Source: Eggerthellaceae bacterium (GTDB taxonomy: Bacteria; Actinomycetota; Coriobacteriia; Coriobacteriales; Eggerthellaceae). From it: a stretch of 12,670 bases of DNA. The DNA lies in the NCBI GenBank assembly GCA_017459485.1, contig JAFUCW010000156.1, forward strand, positions 1 through 12,670, in the 5' to 3' direction. The notes beneath the pieces are model-generated. The model worked only from the letters and a program-made list of their open reading frames with translations, made no database searches and had not been told where the DNA came from. How positions within the stretch are numbered: position 1 is the stretch's first letter; every line of letters starts with the position of its first letter. Both the position numbers and the translations under genes were made by a program. Positions 1-6,901 of this stretch are shown piece after piece.

Positions 1-232
1 GGGGCAAGATTGCGCACGCTGCGCCCTTTCGCTAATGATAAAAATGAACCAGGTACAAATTTATCATTGCCTGCGATGCCTTGTGGGATGGGCCGCTGCT
101 GGTTGGATGTATCGTTTGCAGAATGTGGGTGCCTTTTCCGTATGGCAACAAGATGGGTACAAGCTGAAACGTGCCTGATGACGGGTGCTAGAATGTGCGT
201 GTCTTAAACCATAGGAGAAAGGTCGTACGGCG
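1..232. other. Upstream non-coding region of the first gene
   Basis: No convincing gene is seen here. A 65-codon frame at 10-207 has no Shine-Dalgarno, a Cys/Trp/Met-rich composition and no recognisable domain, so I treat it as chance. The stretch is less GC-rich than the genes around it. The only useful signals are the extended -10 box at 186-194 and the AGGAGAAAGG ribosome site at 213-222, both belonging to the gene at 233. The left edge cuts the upstream neighbour away, so nothing can be said about a terminator there. Confidence 0.6.
186..194 (+). promoter_or_regulatory. Extended -10 promoter of the RsiV-like gene
   Basis: TG-C-TAGAAT is an extended -10 box (TGn plus five of six bases of TATAAT). 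It predicts a transcript start near 201 and a leader of about 32 bases holding AGGAGAAAGG (213-222). No good -35 hexamer lies 16-18 bases upstream, as is common for TGn promoters. Position and spacing fit, but this is inference from the sequence only. Confidence 0.45.
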
Positions 233-2758
233 ATGACCGAAGACCAGGATTTTACCCGCGATCTGCCTCAAGAGGGCGAACAGCCCCACGATTCTGCGCA
301 GCCCCGTCAGGACGAGCAGGCCCAAGAACCTGCGCTGCCCTGCCAGGACGAACAGCCTCAAGAGTCCGCGCTGCCCCAGCAAGGCGATCTGCTCCAAGGC
401 TCCGAACAGGCTCAAAGCCGCTTTTCGGGTAAGGCTGCGGCGGACCTTGAGCACACGCAAAAGGCGGTGGGCAAGGTTGCCTACGCTGCTTCAGAGGTGC
501 GCGACTTGCTTGACGGCATGCTGTTTTTGGATGCTTCTGGCGAAGAAAGCGAAGAAGAGGTCGGCTATGCCATCGTCGACATGAAAGCAGCGGGCGACTC
601 CGGCGCCGCCATTGGGGGTGCAGAGATTGACGCGTTTGGCGCGGCACAGGCTGCGCAGGCGCTCCAAGCTTCTCAGGCGCAGTATGCATCTCCGCAGGTC
701 CAGCAGCAGCCGTCGCAGCCGCCCTTGCAATCCCCGCAGGCCCAACCGACGCAGCCGCTGCCCGCGCAGCCCCCGTTGAACGATCAGCCAACGCAAGAGT
801 TGCCGCTGACGTCTTTGCCGCAAGCGCAGGCGCCGCAAGGCCAGCCCGAAGCGGGTCAGCAGCCCTTGGGCCAGATGCAGCCGAATCAGACGCTGCTGCC
901 ACAGGAGCAACAGGTGTCTGATCAGGGATATTGGCGTGGCTTCGTTCCCTACGACCAACAAGCTGCTGCTTTCGGCCAGCAGGCAGCTCCTTACGGACAG
1001 GGAGCGCAGCCGCTTGCACAGCAAGCGGGGCAGCCTACTGGGCAGCAGGCCCCTCGGGCTTACCAGGGGCCAGCAGACTACGGCCAGGGCGCACTGCCTA
1101 TGCAGCAGCCCCTTCAGCCGACCCAGCAGATGCCTCAGCCATACAGTCAGCAGCCCCTTTTTCAGCAGGACCCTTACGGTCAGCAGCCCGCTCCCTACGG
1201 GCAGGGGGCGCAGCCCCTTCAGGACACGCGAAGCGCATACGGCGCGCAGCCAGGCGAAGCGCCTTACCAGCAGCCTGCCAACCAGCCTTACCAGCAGCCG
1301 GGTGCGGCGCCCTACCAGCAGCCAGGTGAAGCGCCCTACCAGCAGCCGGCATCTCAGGCGTATACGCCGCAGCTGCAGCAACCTGCGCCCTACGTTCCCG
1401 CCAGCGACTTGACCGTGCCCCAGCAGCCGAACACCCCTGCTTACGCCAAGACGAAAAGCCCTGTGCTTCCCATTGTGCTTGCGGTTGTCGTCGGCCTTGT
1501 GTGCATTGGCGCTGCAATAGGGATCGGGCGCTTCATCTCCGACAATGCGAGCGACTCGAACAGCGAATTCTACGACCAGCTGACTGGCGCCGGGAGCAGC
1601 TCTTCGGGCGGCGACTCGGAGAGCAGCTATTACCAAGACCACGACTGGGGGCAGGGAAGCGGCCGTGACTCGTCAGGCAATGGCGGTGGTGCAAGTCCCG
1701 ATGGCCCTGGTTCGTCCAATGGCCTTGAAGACAGCTGGAGCCCCGACGAGCTGTTCGACCTGTTCTACGGGGACGGTTCGGGGGCATCCCATGTCGAAGG
1801 CGGCGACGTGGACGCCGACGATGGGGAACTGCACCATGCATGGGACAAGAATGTATCTTACTCGTATACCGAAGAGTCGTACAACGAGTCCGGCTTGGAG
1901 AAGATCGACTTCTATGGCAAGAACGTCTCCTACGACTTCGACGTCAGGTACCCGCAGCTTTCTGGCGACATCCCCAATTTGGATGCCCTCAACGCGGCGA
2001 TCAAGGCTAAGGCCATGGAGACCGTCGAGAAAAGCTACCTCAATCCCACCAACGACGCGAAGAAACTGGTGGAATCCTTCGCGCCCGAAGTCGAGCTTTC
2101 CGACAACCGCAGCGGCTCGAGCAGCTCTGGTGCGGCGGTGGGCGCGCTCCTGGCAAGCTCTGTCGACTACGCCATCATGTACAACAACGAAGACTTCATC
2201 AGCATTGCGTTTTCCGACGAGTACGCGCTGGGCTCGCGTTTGGGCGGGTTCATCTCTCTGCGCACCGTCAACGCGAACCTGAAAACGGGCGAGCTCTACG
2301 AAATAGGCGACGTCATAAGCGTGAACCAGGAGATTGCAAGCGCGTTCGCAGACAATCTTACGCGCTACGACAACGGGTCTGCCCTGCGCATTGCAGGACG
2401 CGAGAATCTGGTGAAATCCCTGATGGGGGAGGGCAAGCTTGCAGGCGACGTGGCAACAACGTTCTTCGTGGACGGCAACGGCAAGGTGAACCTAGGCGCG
2501 ACGTATGGGTTCGGCAGCGACAGCATGACCGCGCGCGGCTGGTGGGACTACACGCTTACCGACGCGCAACTGGATGCTGTGAAGAAGGACTCGAGCATGT
2601 GGGACCTGATTGCAGCGAGTGCGCCCCAGCCCGAAAGCGACCAGGCGCTTGCTCCGGACGCTCCTGCGGGCGAAGCGCAGAACGGCGAAGCTCAGAACGG
2701 CGAACCGCAAAACGGCGAAGCGGCTGGTCCGCCTCCCGAGGGTGGTGAACAAGCGTAA
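233..2758 (+). CDS. Membrane protein with Q/P/Y-rich cytoplasmic repeats and RsiV-like (DUF4163/DUF3298) domain
   Basis: 841 residues. The ATG at 233 follows AGGAGAAAGG at 213-222. Residues 1-115 are acidic and Gln-rich. Residues 135-400 are low-complexity Gln/Pro/Ala/Tyr, with a YQQPxxxP repeat at 345-372. One membrane helix is clear at about 411-434 (SPVLPIVLAVVVGLVCIGAA). A Ser/Gly/Asp linker (435-500) follows. Residues 558-790 match the RsiV/DUF3298 pattern: FYGKNVSYDFDVRYPQLSG, then YAIMYNNEDFISIAFSDEY, then NLKTGELYEIGDVI, then FFVDGNGKVNLGATYGFG. The tail has three QNGEx repeats. With no signal peptide and one central helix, I infer a cytoplasmic N-half and an outside C-half. In RsiV this outer fold binds lysozyme and holds a sigma factor; no anti-sigma region is visible here, so the role is unknown, perhaps envelope sensing. 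The next gene has the same N-terminal style. Membrane topology is firm; function is not. Confidence 0.85.
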   Translation: MTEDQDFTRDLPQEGEQPHDSAQPRQDEQAQEPALPCQDEQPQESALPQQGDLLQGSEQAQSRFSGKAAADLEHTQKAVGKVAYAASEVRDLLDGMLFLDASGEESEEEVGYAIVDMKAAGDSGAAIGGAEIDAFGAAQAAQALQASQAQYASPQVQQQPSQPPLQSPQAQPTQPLPAQPPLNDQPTQELPLTSLPQAQAPQGQPEAGQQPLGQMQPNQTLLPQEQQVSDQGYWRGFVPYDQQAAAFGQQAAPYGQGAQPLAQQAGQPTGQQAPRAYQGPADYGQGALPMQQPLQPTQQMPQPYSQQPLFQQDPYGQQPAPYGQGAQPLQDTRSAYGAQPGEAPYQQPANQPYQQPGAAPYQQPGEAPYQQPASQAYTPQLQQPAPYVPASDLTVPQQPNTPAYAKTKSPVLPIVLAVVVGLVCIGAAIGIGRFISDNASDSNSEFYDQLTGAGSSSSGGDSESSYYQDHDWGQGSGRDSSGNGGGASPDGPGSSNGLEDSWSPDELFDLFYGDGSGASHVEGGDVDADDGELHHAWDKNVSYSYTEESYNESGLEKIDFYGKNVSYDFDVRYPQLSGDIPNLDALNAAIKAKAMETVEKSYLNPTNDAKKLVESFAPEVELSDNRSGSSSSGAAVGALLASSVDYAIMYNNEDFISIAFSDEYALGSRLGGFISLRTVNANLKTGELYEIGDVISVNQEIASAFADNLTRYDNGSALRIAGRENLVKSLMGEGKLAGDVATTFFVDGNGKVNLGATYGFGSDSMTARGWWDYTLTDAQLDAVKKDSSMWDLIAASAPQPESDQALAPDAPAGEAQNGEAQNGEPQNGEAAGPPPEGGEQA
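1265..1360 (+). repeat. 24-bp in-frame tandem repeat (YQQPxxxP x4)
   Basis: TAC-CAG-CAG-CC starts at 1265, 1289, 1313 and 1337, an exact 24-base period encoding YQQPANQP, YQQPGAAP, YQQPGEAP and YQQPASQA. A weaker fifth Tyr follows at 1361. The period is a multiple of three, so gain or loss of units would keep the frame. The repeat sits just before the membrane helix of the RsiV-like protein. Confidence 0.85.
2678..2722 (+). repeat. 15-bp in-frame tandem repeat (QNGEx x3)
   Basis: Three 15-base units encode QNGEA, QNGEP and QNGEA near the C-terminus of the RsiV-like protein, after a related GEA. This lies in a likely disordered, acidic outer tail ending in a Pro/Gly-rich stretch. Confidence 0.8.
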
Positions 2759-2866
2759 AGGTGCGCCGCCTGGGATAACCGCCGTGCGCTTGGCGGCTTG
2801 AACTGGTAAAGTGGCAATATGGCAGAGTGACATCAAGCTGTGCCAAACCGAAGAGAAGGACAAGGT
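2759..2866. promoter_or_regulatory. Gap between the two MTED genes with a -10 candidate and hairpins
   Basis: The 108-base gap holds GCCGCC at 2765-2770, which can pair with GGCGGC at 2792-2797; an alternative pairing is CCGCC 2779-2783 with GGCGG 2792-2796. Neither is followed by a T-run, so no terminator is called. TG-G-CAATAT at 2812-2820 is an extended -10 candidate predicting a start near 2827. GAGAAGGA at 2853-2860 is the ribosome site, 6 bases before the ATG at 2867. The downstream gene may therefore be read both on its own and by read-through. Confidence 0.4.
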
Positions 2867-3979
2867 ATGACCGAAGACAAAAAGATTCCCGAAGAAGCAA
2901 CGGACGTGTCCAACCCCTTTCTTTCGGATGCCGAATCCGAACCGCTTGTCGACGTGGCGGACACCCCGCTCGATGCGGCTACAGAGGTTGTGTCTGAACC
3001 GGTTGTCGAAGCTGTAGCAGATGCTGCCCCCGAAGTCGCGCCCCAGGTGTTCTCCGACGCGGAGCCCAACGGAGCCGACGCATTCTTGGCTCCGGCAGAT
3101 TCGGCTGCCGATGCGCTGTCCGCACACGCTGTCGAATCCGTTTCCGATCCAGCCGCGCAGCAGCCCTTCGCTTCCGAAGAGCCTGTTGCCACCACGGCGT
3201 TCTCGCAGCCCTACCTGGCGGACCAGCAGGCAGCTCCCCAGCAGGATGTAGTGCAGGGTCAGCCCTTCGACCAGGGCCAGCAGCCCATTGGCCAGATGCA
3301 GCAGCCCTTCGACCAGGCACAGCAACCATTTGAGACGGCCCAGCAGCCCTACGACCAGGCCCAGCAGCCCTACGACCCCACGCGCCAGAGCTACCAGCAA
3401 CCCTTCGATCAGGTGCAGCAGCCCTACAGCACCGACCCGAACAACTACACCCACACGCAGCAGGCTGCCTACCAGCAAGGCTACCAGCAGGCCCAGCAAA
3501 GCTACGCTCCTTCGGTGGCCCCGCAATACGGGGCGCCCGCCGGATCCGATCCGGGCACAGCTCCACTGATCATGGGCATCATCTCCATCGTGTGCGCCGT
3601 AGTATTGTGGCCGACGGTGATCGGCCCCGTCGTGGGTATCATCTTGGGCGTCATAGGCATCGTCAAGGCTCGCAGTGCCCAGCAGATCATGCCTCAGAGC
3701 ACGCGCGCCAGACCGGGCAAGATCACCAGCATCATTGGCTTGGTGCTCTCCATTCTCTCCGTGCTTTTCGGAATCATGCTTACCGCAATGGTCATGTTCG
3801 GCATGAGCCAGATGGACGAATCCGACTTCGACATGCTCCAGGAAGAGGTTCTCAAAGAGCTGCGCGAAGAAGGCTACGACATACCTGGCTACATGGGCAG
3901 TTCCGGCTCGGGCACGTTCAACGTTACCTCTGACCAGGGAGCGTATACCTTTGTCCTCGACGATGCTATCGAAGCTTAG
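2867..3979 (+). CDS. Q/P/Y-repeat membrane protein with DUF4190-like domain
   Basis: 370 residues. I chose the ATG at 2867 because GAGAAGGA ends 6 bases before it; an in-frame GTG at 2840 has no such site and would put the ribosome site inside the gene. Residues 1-130 are acidic and Ala/Val/Pro-rich. Residues 131-225 are Gln/Pro/Tyr-rich, with five exact 7-residue QQPxxxx units at 138-172. Residues 231-312 hold two hydrophobic blocks: LIMGIISIVCAVVL to IILGVIGIVKA, and KITSIIGLVLSILSVLFGIM. This is the Gly/Ile-rich layout of DUF4190 membrane domains, which often follow Pro/Tyr-rich N-termini in actinobacteria. An acidic tail with a Ser/Gly patch follows (313-370). No enzyme motif is seen and the function is unknown. 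It shares its MTED start and design with the preceding gene. A GC-rich terminator lies about 80 bases past the stop. Confidence 0.85.
   Translation: MTEDKKIPEEATDVSNPFLSDAESEPLVDVADTPLDAATEVVSEPVVEAVADAAPEVAPQVFSDAEPNGADAFLAPADSAADALSAHAVESVSDPAAQQPFASEEPVATTAFSQPYLADQQAAPQQDVVQGQPFDQGQQPIGQMQQPFDQAQQPFETAQQPYDQAQQPYDPTRQSYQQPFDQVQQPYSTDPNNYTHTQQAAYQQGYQQAQQSYAPSVAPQYGAPAGSDPGTAPLIMGIISIVCAVVLWPTVIGPVVGIILGVIGIVKARSAQQIMPQSTRARPGKITSIIGLVLSILSVLFGIMLTAMVMFGMSQMDESDFDMLQEEVLKELREEGYDIPGYMGSSGSGTFNVTSDQGAYTFVLDDAIEA
3278..3382 (+). repeat. 21-bp in-frame tandem repeat (QQPxxxx x5)
   Basis: Five consecutive 21-base units start with CAG-CA(G/A)-CC(C/A) at 3278, 3299, 3320, 3341 and 3362, encoding QQPIGQM, QQPFDQA, QQPFETA, QQPYDQA and QQPYDPT. 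Degenerate QPFDQV and QQPYSTD units follow after a short break. The third base of many codons varies, so the array is not very recent. Confidence 0.85.
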
Positions 3980-3999
3980 AAAGGTCTGAGGGGGGTTCC

Positions 4000-4030
4000 T
4001 CCTGTCCGGACTTGAAGCCAACGGGCAGGA
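4000..4030 (+). other. Stem-loop after the DUF4190-like gene
   Basis: TCCTGTCCG (4000-4008) can pair with CGGGCAGGA (4022-4030), giving 9 pairs with one G-U and a 13-base loop. No T-run follows, so it is not a simple terminator. It could stabilise the 3' end of the transcript or be part of a bipartite end signal with the terminator at 4058-4085. Confidence 0.4.
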
Positions 4031-4057
4031 AAGAGCGTTCATCTCCAATTGCCTGAC

Positions 4058-4085
4058 GGGCGCCTCTCTCCGGGGCGCCCATTTT
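4058..4085 (+). terminator. Intrinsic terminator after the DUF4190-like gene
   Basis: GGGCGCC (4058-4064) pairs perfectly with GGCGCCC (4074-4080) across a 9-base loop, followed by ATTTT. The T-run is short but the 7-bp all-GC stem is strong. It sits 79 bases past the stop and separates this unit from the copper ATPase gene. Confidence 0.7.
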
Positions 4086-4146
4086 GCACATATGTTACCG
4101 GCGGATCACGGGGACAGGGCCATTTTTCGCCTGAAGACAGAACTTT

Positions 4147-4300
4147 TGCCAAGCATACACGTTTGTGCACGGTTCAAGAGGCGTTTTCGCCATGCATGCT
4201 GCCGCTTGCGAAATCTACGACCTGGGGAAACGTGTTTTGAGCGCTTCTTGCAGGTGCATTTGGGGGCCGTTCCATCGTGCACAAACGTGTATGCTTGGCA
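4147..4300. repeat. Perfect 25-bp inverted repeat upstream of copA
   Basis: The left arm at 4147-4171 (TGCCAAGCATAC...GTGCACG) is the exact reverse complement of the right arm at 4276-4300 (CGTGCAC...GCTTGGCA). They are separated by 104 bases. Inner parts also pair imperfectly: CAAGAGGCG at 4175-4183 with CGCTTCTTG at 4242-4250, and there is a small GGCG-TTTT-CGCC hairpin at 4180-4191. The whole lies 55-210 bases before the copA start, in a stretch without a gene. It may be two opposed copies of a repeat, a mini-element or a regulator site. Confidence 0.8.
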
Positions 4301-4341
4301 TAAAGCTCCGATGTTGCAGAAACTCGTGACAATGGGGGCAG

Positions 4342-4347
4342 TATAAT
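4342..4347 (+). promoter_or_regulatory. -10 box of leaderless copA
   Basis: A perfect TATAAT is followed after 8 bases by the GTG start codon at 4356, so transcription should begin at or within about two bases of the start codon. There is no Shine-Dalgarno in the gap. No good -35 is seen 16-18 bases upstream; TTGCAG at 4314-4319 is 22 bases away. A weak or activator-dependent -35 region is possible. Confidence 0.65.
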
Positions 4348-4355
4348 AGCCACCC

Positions 4356-6713
4356 GTGAAGCAAACATTCGATATAACAGGTATGACGTGCGCGGCGTGT
4401 TCGGCGCGGGTGCAGAAGGCGTCCGAAGGAGTGGACGGCGTGGCGCATGCCGCGGTGAACTTGCTCAAGAACAGCATGGATGTCGAGTACGCCGAAGGGG
4501 CCGACGAAGCCCAGGTGGCAGCCGCCATTTGCGTGGCGGTGGACAAGGCGGGTTACGGCGCTGCCCTCCGGACAGGATCGGGGGGTGCAGGCGCCCAGGC
4601 TGACGGAGCGGGTGGATCGTCTTTCGCGACTGCTGCAGGTGCAACGAGTGCGGCACGCCAGGCAGAGGCGAAGCGCATGCGCACCCGCCTGGTCGTCTCT
4701 CTTGCGTTCGGCATACCGCTGTTCTACCTTTGCATGGGCCACATGTTCGGCTGGCCGGTGCCGCTTTCCAGCCACGAGCCCACGCAGATGTTTGCTTTCG
4801 CGTTCATCCAGCTGCTTTTGCTCCTGCCCATCGTGTTCGTGAACTTCAGCTACTTCAGCAAAGGGTTCAAGACCCTGTTTCACGGTGCGCCCAACATGGA
4901 CTCGCTCATTGCTTTAGGGGCGGGCGCTTCGATCCTCTACAGCCTCTATGGCATGTTCGTCATGGGCGCGGCGCTCGGTGCGGGCGACCACCATGCGGCG
5001 CACAACGCCATCGAAAACCTTTACTTCGATTCCGCAGGCACCATTTTGTCCCTGATCACCCTGGGAAAGTACTTCGAAGCGCGTGCGAAGGGCAAGACCA
5101 CAGGCGCGATAGAAGCGCTCATGGACCTTTCCCCGAAGACCGCCCTGGTGCGGCGCGACGGTGCGGAGGTCGAAGTGCCCACCGCCCAGGTGCGCGCGGG
5201 TGACCTATGCGTGGTACGCGCCGGTGCGTCGGTGCCGTGCGACGGCGTGGTGGTGGAAGGTGCGGGCAGCGTTGACGAAAGCGCCATCACGGGCGAAAGC
5301 GTGCCGGTGGACAAACAGCCGGGCGACGCGCTGACCGGAGCCACCGTCAACACCACGGGCTGGATGCTCATGGAGGCCACCAAGGTCGGAGACGAAACTG
5401 CGCTTGCCCAGATAATCCGCCTGGTCGACGAAGCCACGTCCACCAAAGCGCCCATCGAGCGCATGGCCGACAAGATCGCCGGTGTCTTTGTGCCCGTGGT
5501 CATAGGCATTGCGCTGGTCACGTTCGCGGTGTGGATGATCATCGGCGGAGGGTTCGAAGCCGCCATCAACCATGCCATAACCGTGCTGGTTATCAGCTGC
5601 CCCTGCGCGCTGGGGCTTGCCACGCCTACGGCCATCATGGTGGGCACGGGCCAGGGGGCCAAGCACGGCATCCTGATCAAGTCGGCCGAAGCGCTGGAGA
5701 CGGCGCATGCCACCAGCGTGGTCGTGTTCGACAAGACCGGCACGATCACCCAGGGTACGCCCCAGGTCACAAGCGTGTTTCCCGCAGCAGGCGTTGACGA
5801 AGGCGACCTGCTGTTCGCGGCACTTGCCATAGAGGGCAAGTCCGAACATCCCCTTGCGCGTGCGATCGTGGATCATGCGCGTGCGCTTTTGCCCGACCGT
5901 GCAGCCGCGTTGGACGACGTGAGCTTCGACGCCTTCGAGCAGCTGCCCGGCCGCGGCCTTGCCGTGACCATAGAAGGCATGGACTACTTCGCGGGCAACG
6001 CCCAGCTCATGGCAGAGCGCGGCGTGGACACGGGTGACCTTGATGCCCAGGCGCTCGCTCTAGCAGAAGAGGGCGCGACGCCTCTTTTATTCGCGGAAGA
6101 GAATAACCTGCTCGGGTTGATCGCGTTGGCCGACGTTCCCAAGGAGTCGAGTGCACGCGCCATTGCCGAACTGTCCGCGATGGGCGTGGACAGCGTCATG
6201 CTCCCCGGCGACAACGAGCGCACTGCCCGCGCCATCGGTGCGCAAGTGGGCGTGGGCAAGGTCATTGCCGAAGTGCTGCCCCAGGACAAGGAAGAGCATG
6301 TGCGCACCCTCTCCGAAGCGGACGGGCAGGGCAAACGCGCCACGGTGGCCATGGTGGGCGATGGCATCAACGACGCTCCGGCCCTTGCGCGTGCCGACGT
6401 GGGCATTGCCGTGGGCAACGGGACCGACGTGGCGGTCGAGTCGGCCGACGTGGTGCTCGTGCACAACGACCTTGCCGACGTGCCCGCCGCGATCCAGCTT
6501 TCACGTGCGACCATGCGCAACATCAAACAGAACCTGTTTTGGGCCCTGTTCTACAACGCCATCTGCATTCCCGTGGCGGCGGGCGTGCTCACCCCGCTGG
6601 GGATCAGCCTGAACCCCATGATCGCGGCGGCGGCCATGAGCCTCTCTTCGGTCTTCGTGGTCACCAACGCCTTGCGCCTGCGCACCTGGAAGTACCGCCC
6701 GACCGTTTCGTAG
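4356..6713 (+). CDS. copA: Cu+-exporting P1B-1 ATPase
   Basis: 785 residues, normal for the family. It pumps Cu+ out of the cell using ATP. One N-terminal metal-binding (HMA) domain carries MTCAAC (Cys12, Cys15), joined by a Gly/Ala-rich linker (71-100) to eight predicted membrane helices. Key motifs in order: TGES 312-315 (actuator), CPC 415-417 (membrane metal site), DKTGT 459-463 with Asp459 phosphorylated, SEHP with His498-Pro499, and GDGIND 668-673. Tyr733-Asn734 in helix 7 and Met761 with Ser764-Ser765 in helix 8 mark Cu+ specificity. Outside loops carry His (DHHAAH 211-216). One oddity is MLPGDN at 615-620, where the family has Thr or Ser before GD. Start: GTG right after the -10 box; no upstream ribosome site. 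No copper regulator or chaperone gene is in the window. Product call is firm. Confidence 0.96.
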   Translation: MKQTFDITGMTCAACSARVQKASEGVDGVAHAAVNLLKNSMDVEYAEGADEAQVAAAICVAVDKAGYGAALRTGSGGAGAQADGAGGSSFATAAGATSAARQAEAKRMRTRLVVSLAFGIPLFYLCMGHMFGWPVPLSSHEPTQMFAFAFIQLLLLLPIVFVNFSYFSKGFKTLFHGAPNMDSLIALGAGASILYSLYGMFVMGAALGAGDHHAAHNAIENLYFDSAGTILSLITLGKYFEARAKGKTTGAIEALMDLSPKTALVRRDGAEVEVPTAQVRAGDLCVVRAGASVPCDGVVVEGAGSVDESAITGESVPVDKQPGDALTGATVNTTGWMLMEATKVGDETALAQIIRLVDEATSTKAPIERMADKIAGVFVPVVIGIALVTFAVWMIIGGGFEAAINHAITVLVISCPCALGLATPTAIMVGTGQGAKHGILIKSAEALETAHATSVVVFDKTGTITQGTPQVTSVFPAAGVDEGDLLFAALAIEGKSEHPLARAIVDHARALLPDRAAALDDVSFDAFEQLPGRGLAVTIEGMDYFAGNAQLMAERGVDTGDLDAQALALAEEGATPLLFAEENNLLGLIALADVPKESSARAIAELSAMGVDSVMLPGDNERTARAIGAQVGVGKVIAEVLPQDKEEHVRTLSEADGQGKRATVAMVGDGINDAPALARADVGIAVGNGTDVAVESADVVLVHNDLADVPAAIQLSRATMRNIKQNLFWALFYNAICIPVAAGVLTPLGISLNPMIAAAAMSLSSVFVVTNALRLRTWKYRPTVS

Positions 6714-6714
6714 A

Positions 6715-6820
6715 GCGTTTCTGGCAAAGGGCGTGCTCGCGCGACCAGGGCGTTTCCGGGGGATAGCACGTGGCTCGCGCGACCAGGGCGTTTCCGGGGG
6801 ATAGCACGTGGCTCACGCGA
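6715..6820. repeat. 38-bp tandem repeat just after copA
   Basis: Two identical 38-base units at 6735-6772 and 6773-6810 start with GCTCGCGCGACCAGGG and end with GGGGGATAGCACGTG. Ten bases of a third (GCTCaCGCGA) follow at 6811-6820. A degenerate earlier partial unit starts at 6715 (GCGTTTCTGG matching GCGTTTCCGG at 6750 and 6788). The array begins one base after the copA stop codon. Each unit contains the 8-base palindrome TCGCGCGA. Confidence 0.85.
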
Positions 6821-6897
6821 AAATGTGTACATTTTTTCTTTACGTAGTCAGTAAATGTTGCATATAAGTATAATACGTGGAAAAAATGTACACATTT
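6821..6897. repeat. 18-bp inverted repeat made of two operator-like palindromes
   Basis: Arms at 6821-6838 and 6880-6897 are perfect reverse complements over 18 bases. Each arm is itself a palindrome: AAATGT-GT-ACATTT at 6821-6834 and AAATGT-AC-ACATTT at 6884-6897. Their centres are 63 bases apart, about six helical turns. A bulged extension (ACGTA 6842-6846 with TACGT 6874-6878) lengthens the stem. The 41-base middle contains a perfect TATAAT. This looks like a pair of repressor sites flanking a promoter, or a small mobile or terminator hairpin. Confidence 0.75.
6869..6874 (+). promoter_or_regulatory. -10 box inside the 18-bp inverted repeat
   Basis: A perfect TATAAT, with TAGTCA (four of six to TTGACA) at 6845-6850 and an 18-base spacer. 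The predicted start is near 6881, inside the right operator-like arm. The first downstream ATG is at 6886 and opens a 39-codon frame to a TGA at 7003-7005, which would be nearly leaderless. That frame crosses the 22-bp repeats in shifting phase and has no recognisable domain, so the product may be RNA only. Confidence 0.45.
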
Positions 6898-6901
6898 ACC
6901 C

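Noticed and set aside
10..207. 65-codon frame before the first gene
   Set aside because: No Shine-Dalgarno, odd Cys/Met/Trp-rich composition, and it runs over the promoter of the next gene.
233..2758. Anti-sigma factor RsiV itself
   Set aside because: RsiV is about 285 residues with a short cytoplasmic anti-sigma part and sits next to its sigma gene; here the N-half is a 400-residue repeat region and no sigma factor gene is in the window.
2840..2866. GTG start for the DUF4190-like gene
   Set aside because: No ribosome site before it, and the clear GAGAAGGA would then be inside the gene; the ATG at 2867 matches the MTED start of the neighbour.
4301..4355. CsoR, CueR or CopY operator before copA
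   Set aside because: I see neither a CsoR-type G/C-tract palindrome, nor the 19-20 base spacer of MerR-type promoters with a matching dyad, nor TACAnnTGTA. The AAATGTnnACATTT sites at 6821-6897 also differ from TACAnnTGTA.
6821..6897. Invertible promoter (phase switch)
   Set aside because: The 41-base segment between the arms is very short for recombinase-driven inversion and no recombinase gene is nearby; kept only as a remote option.
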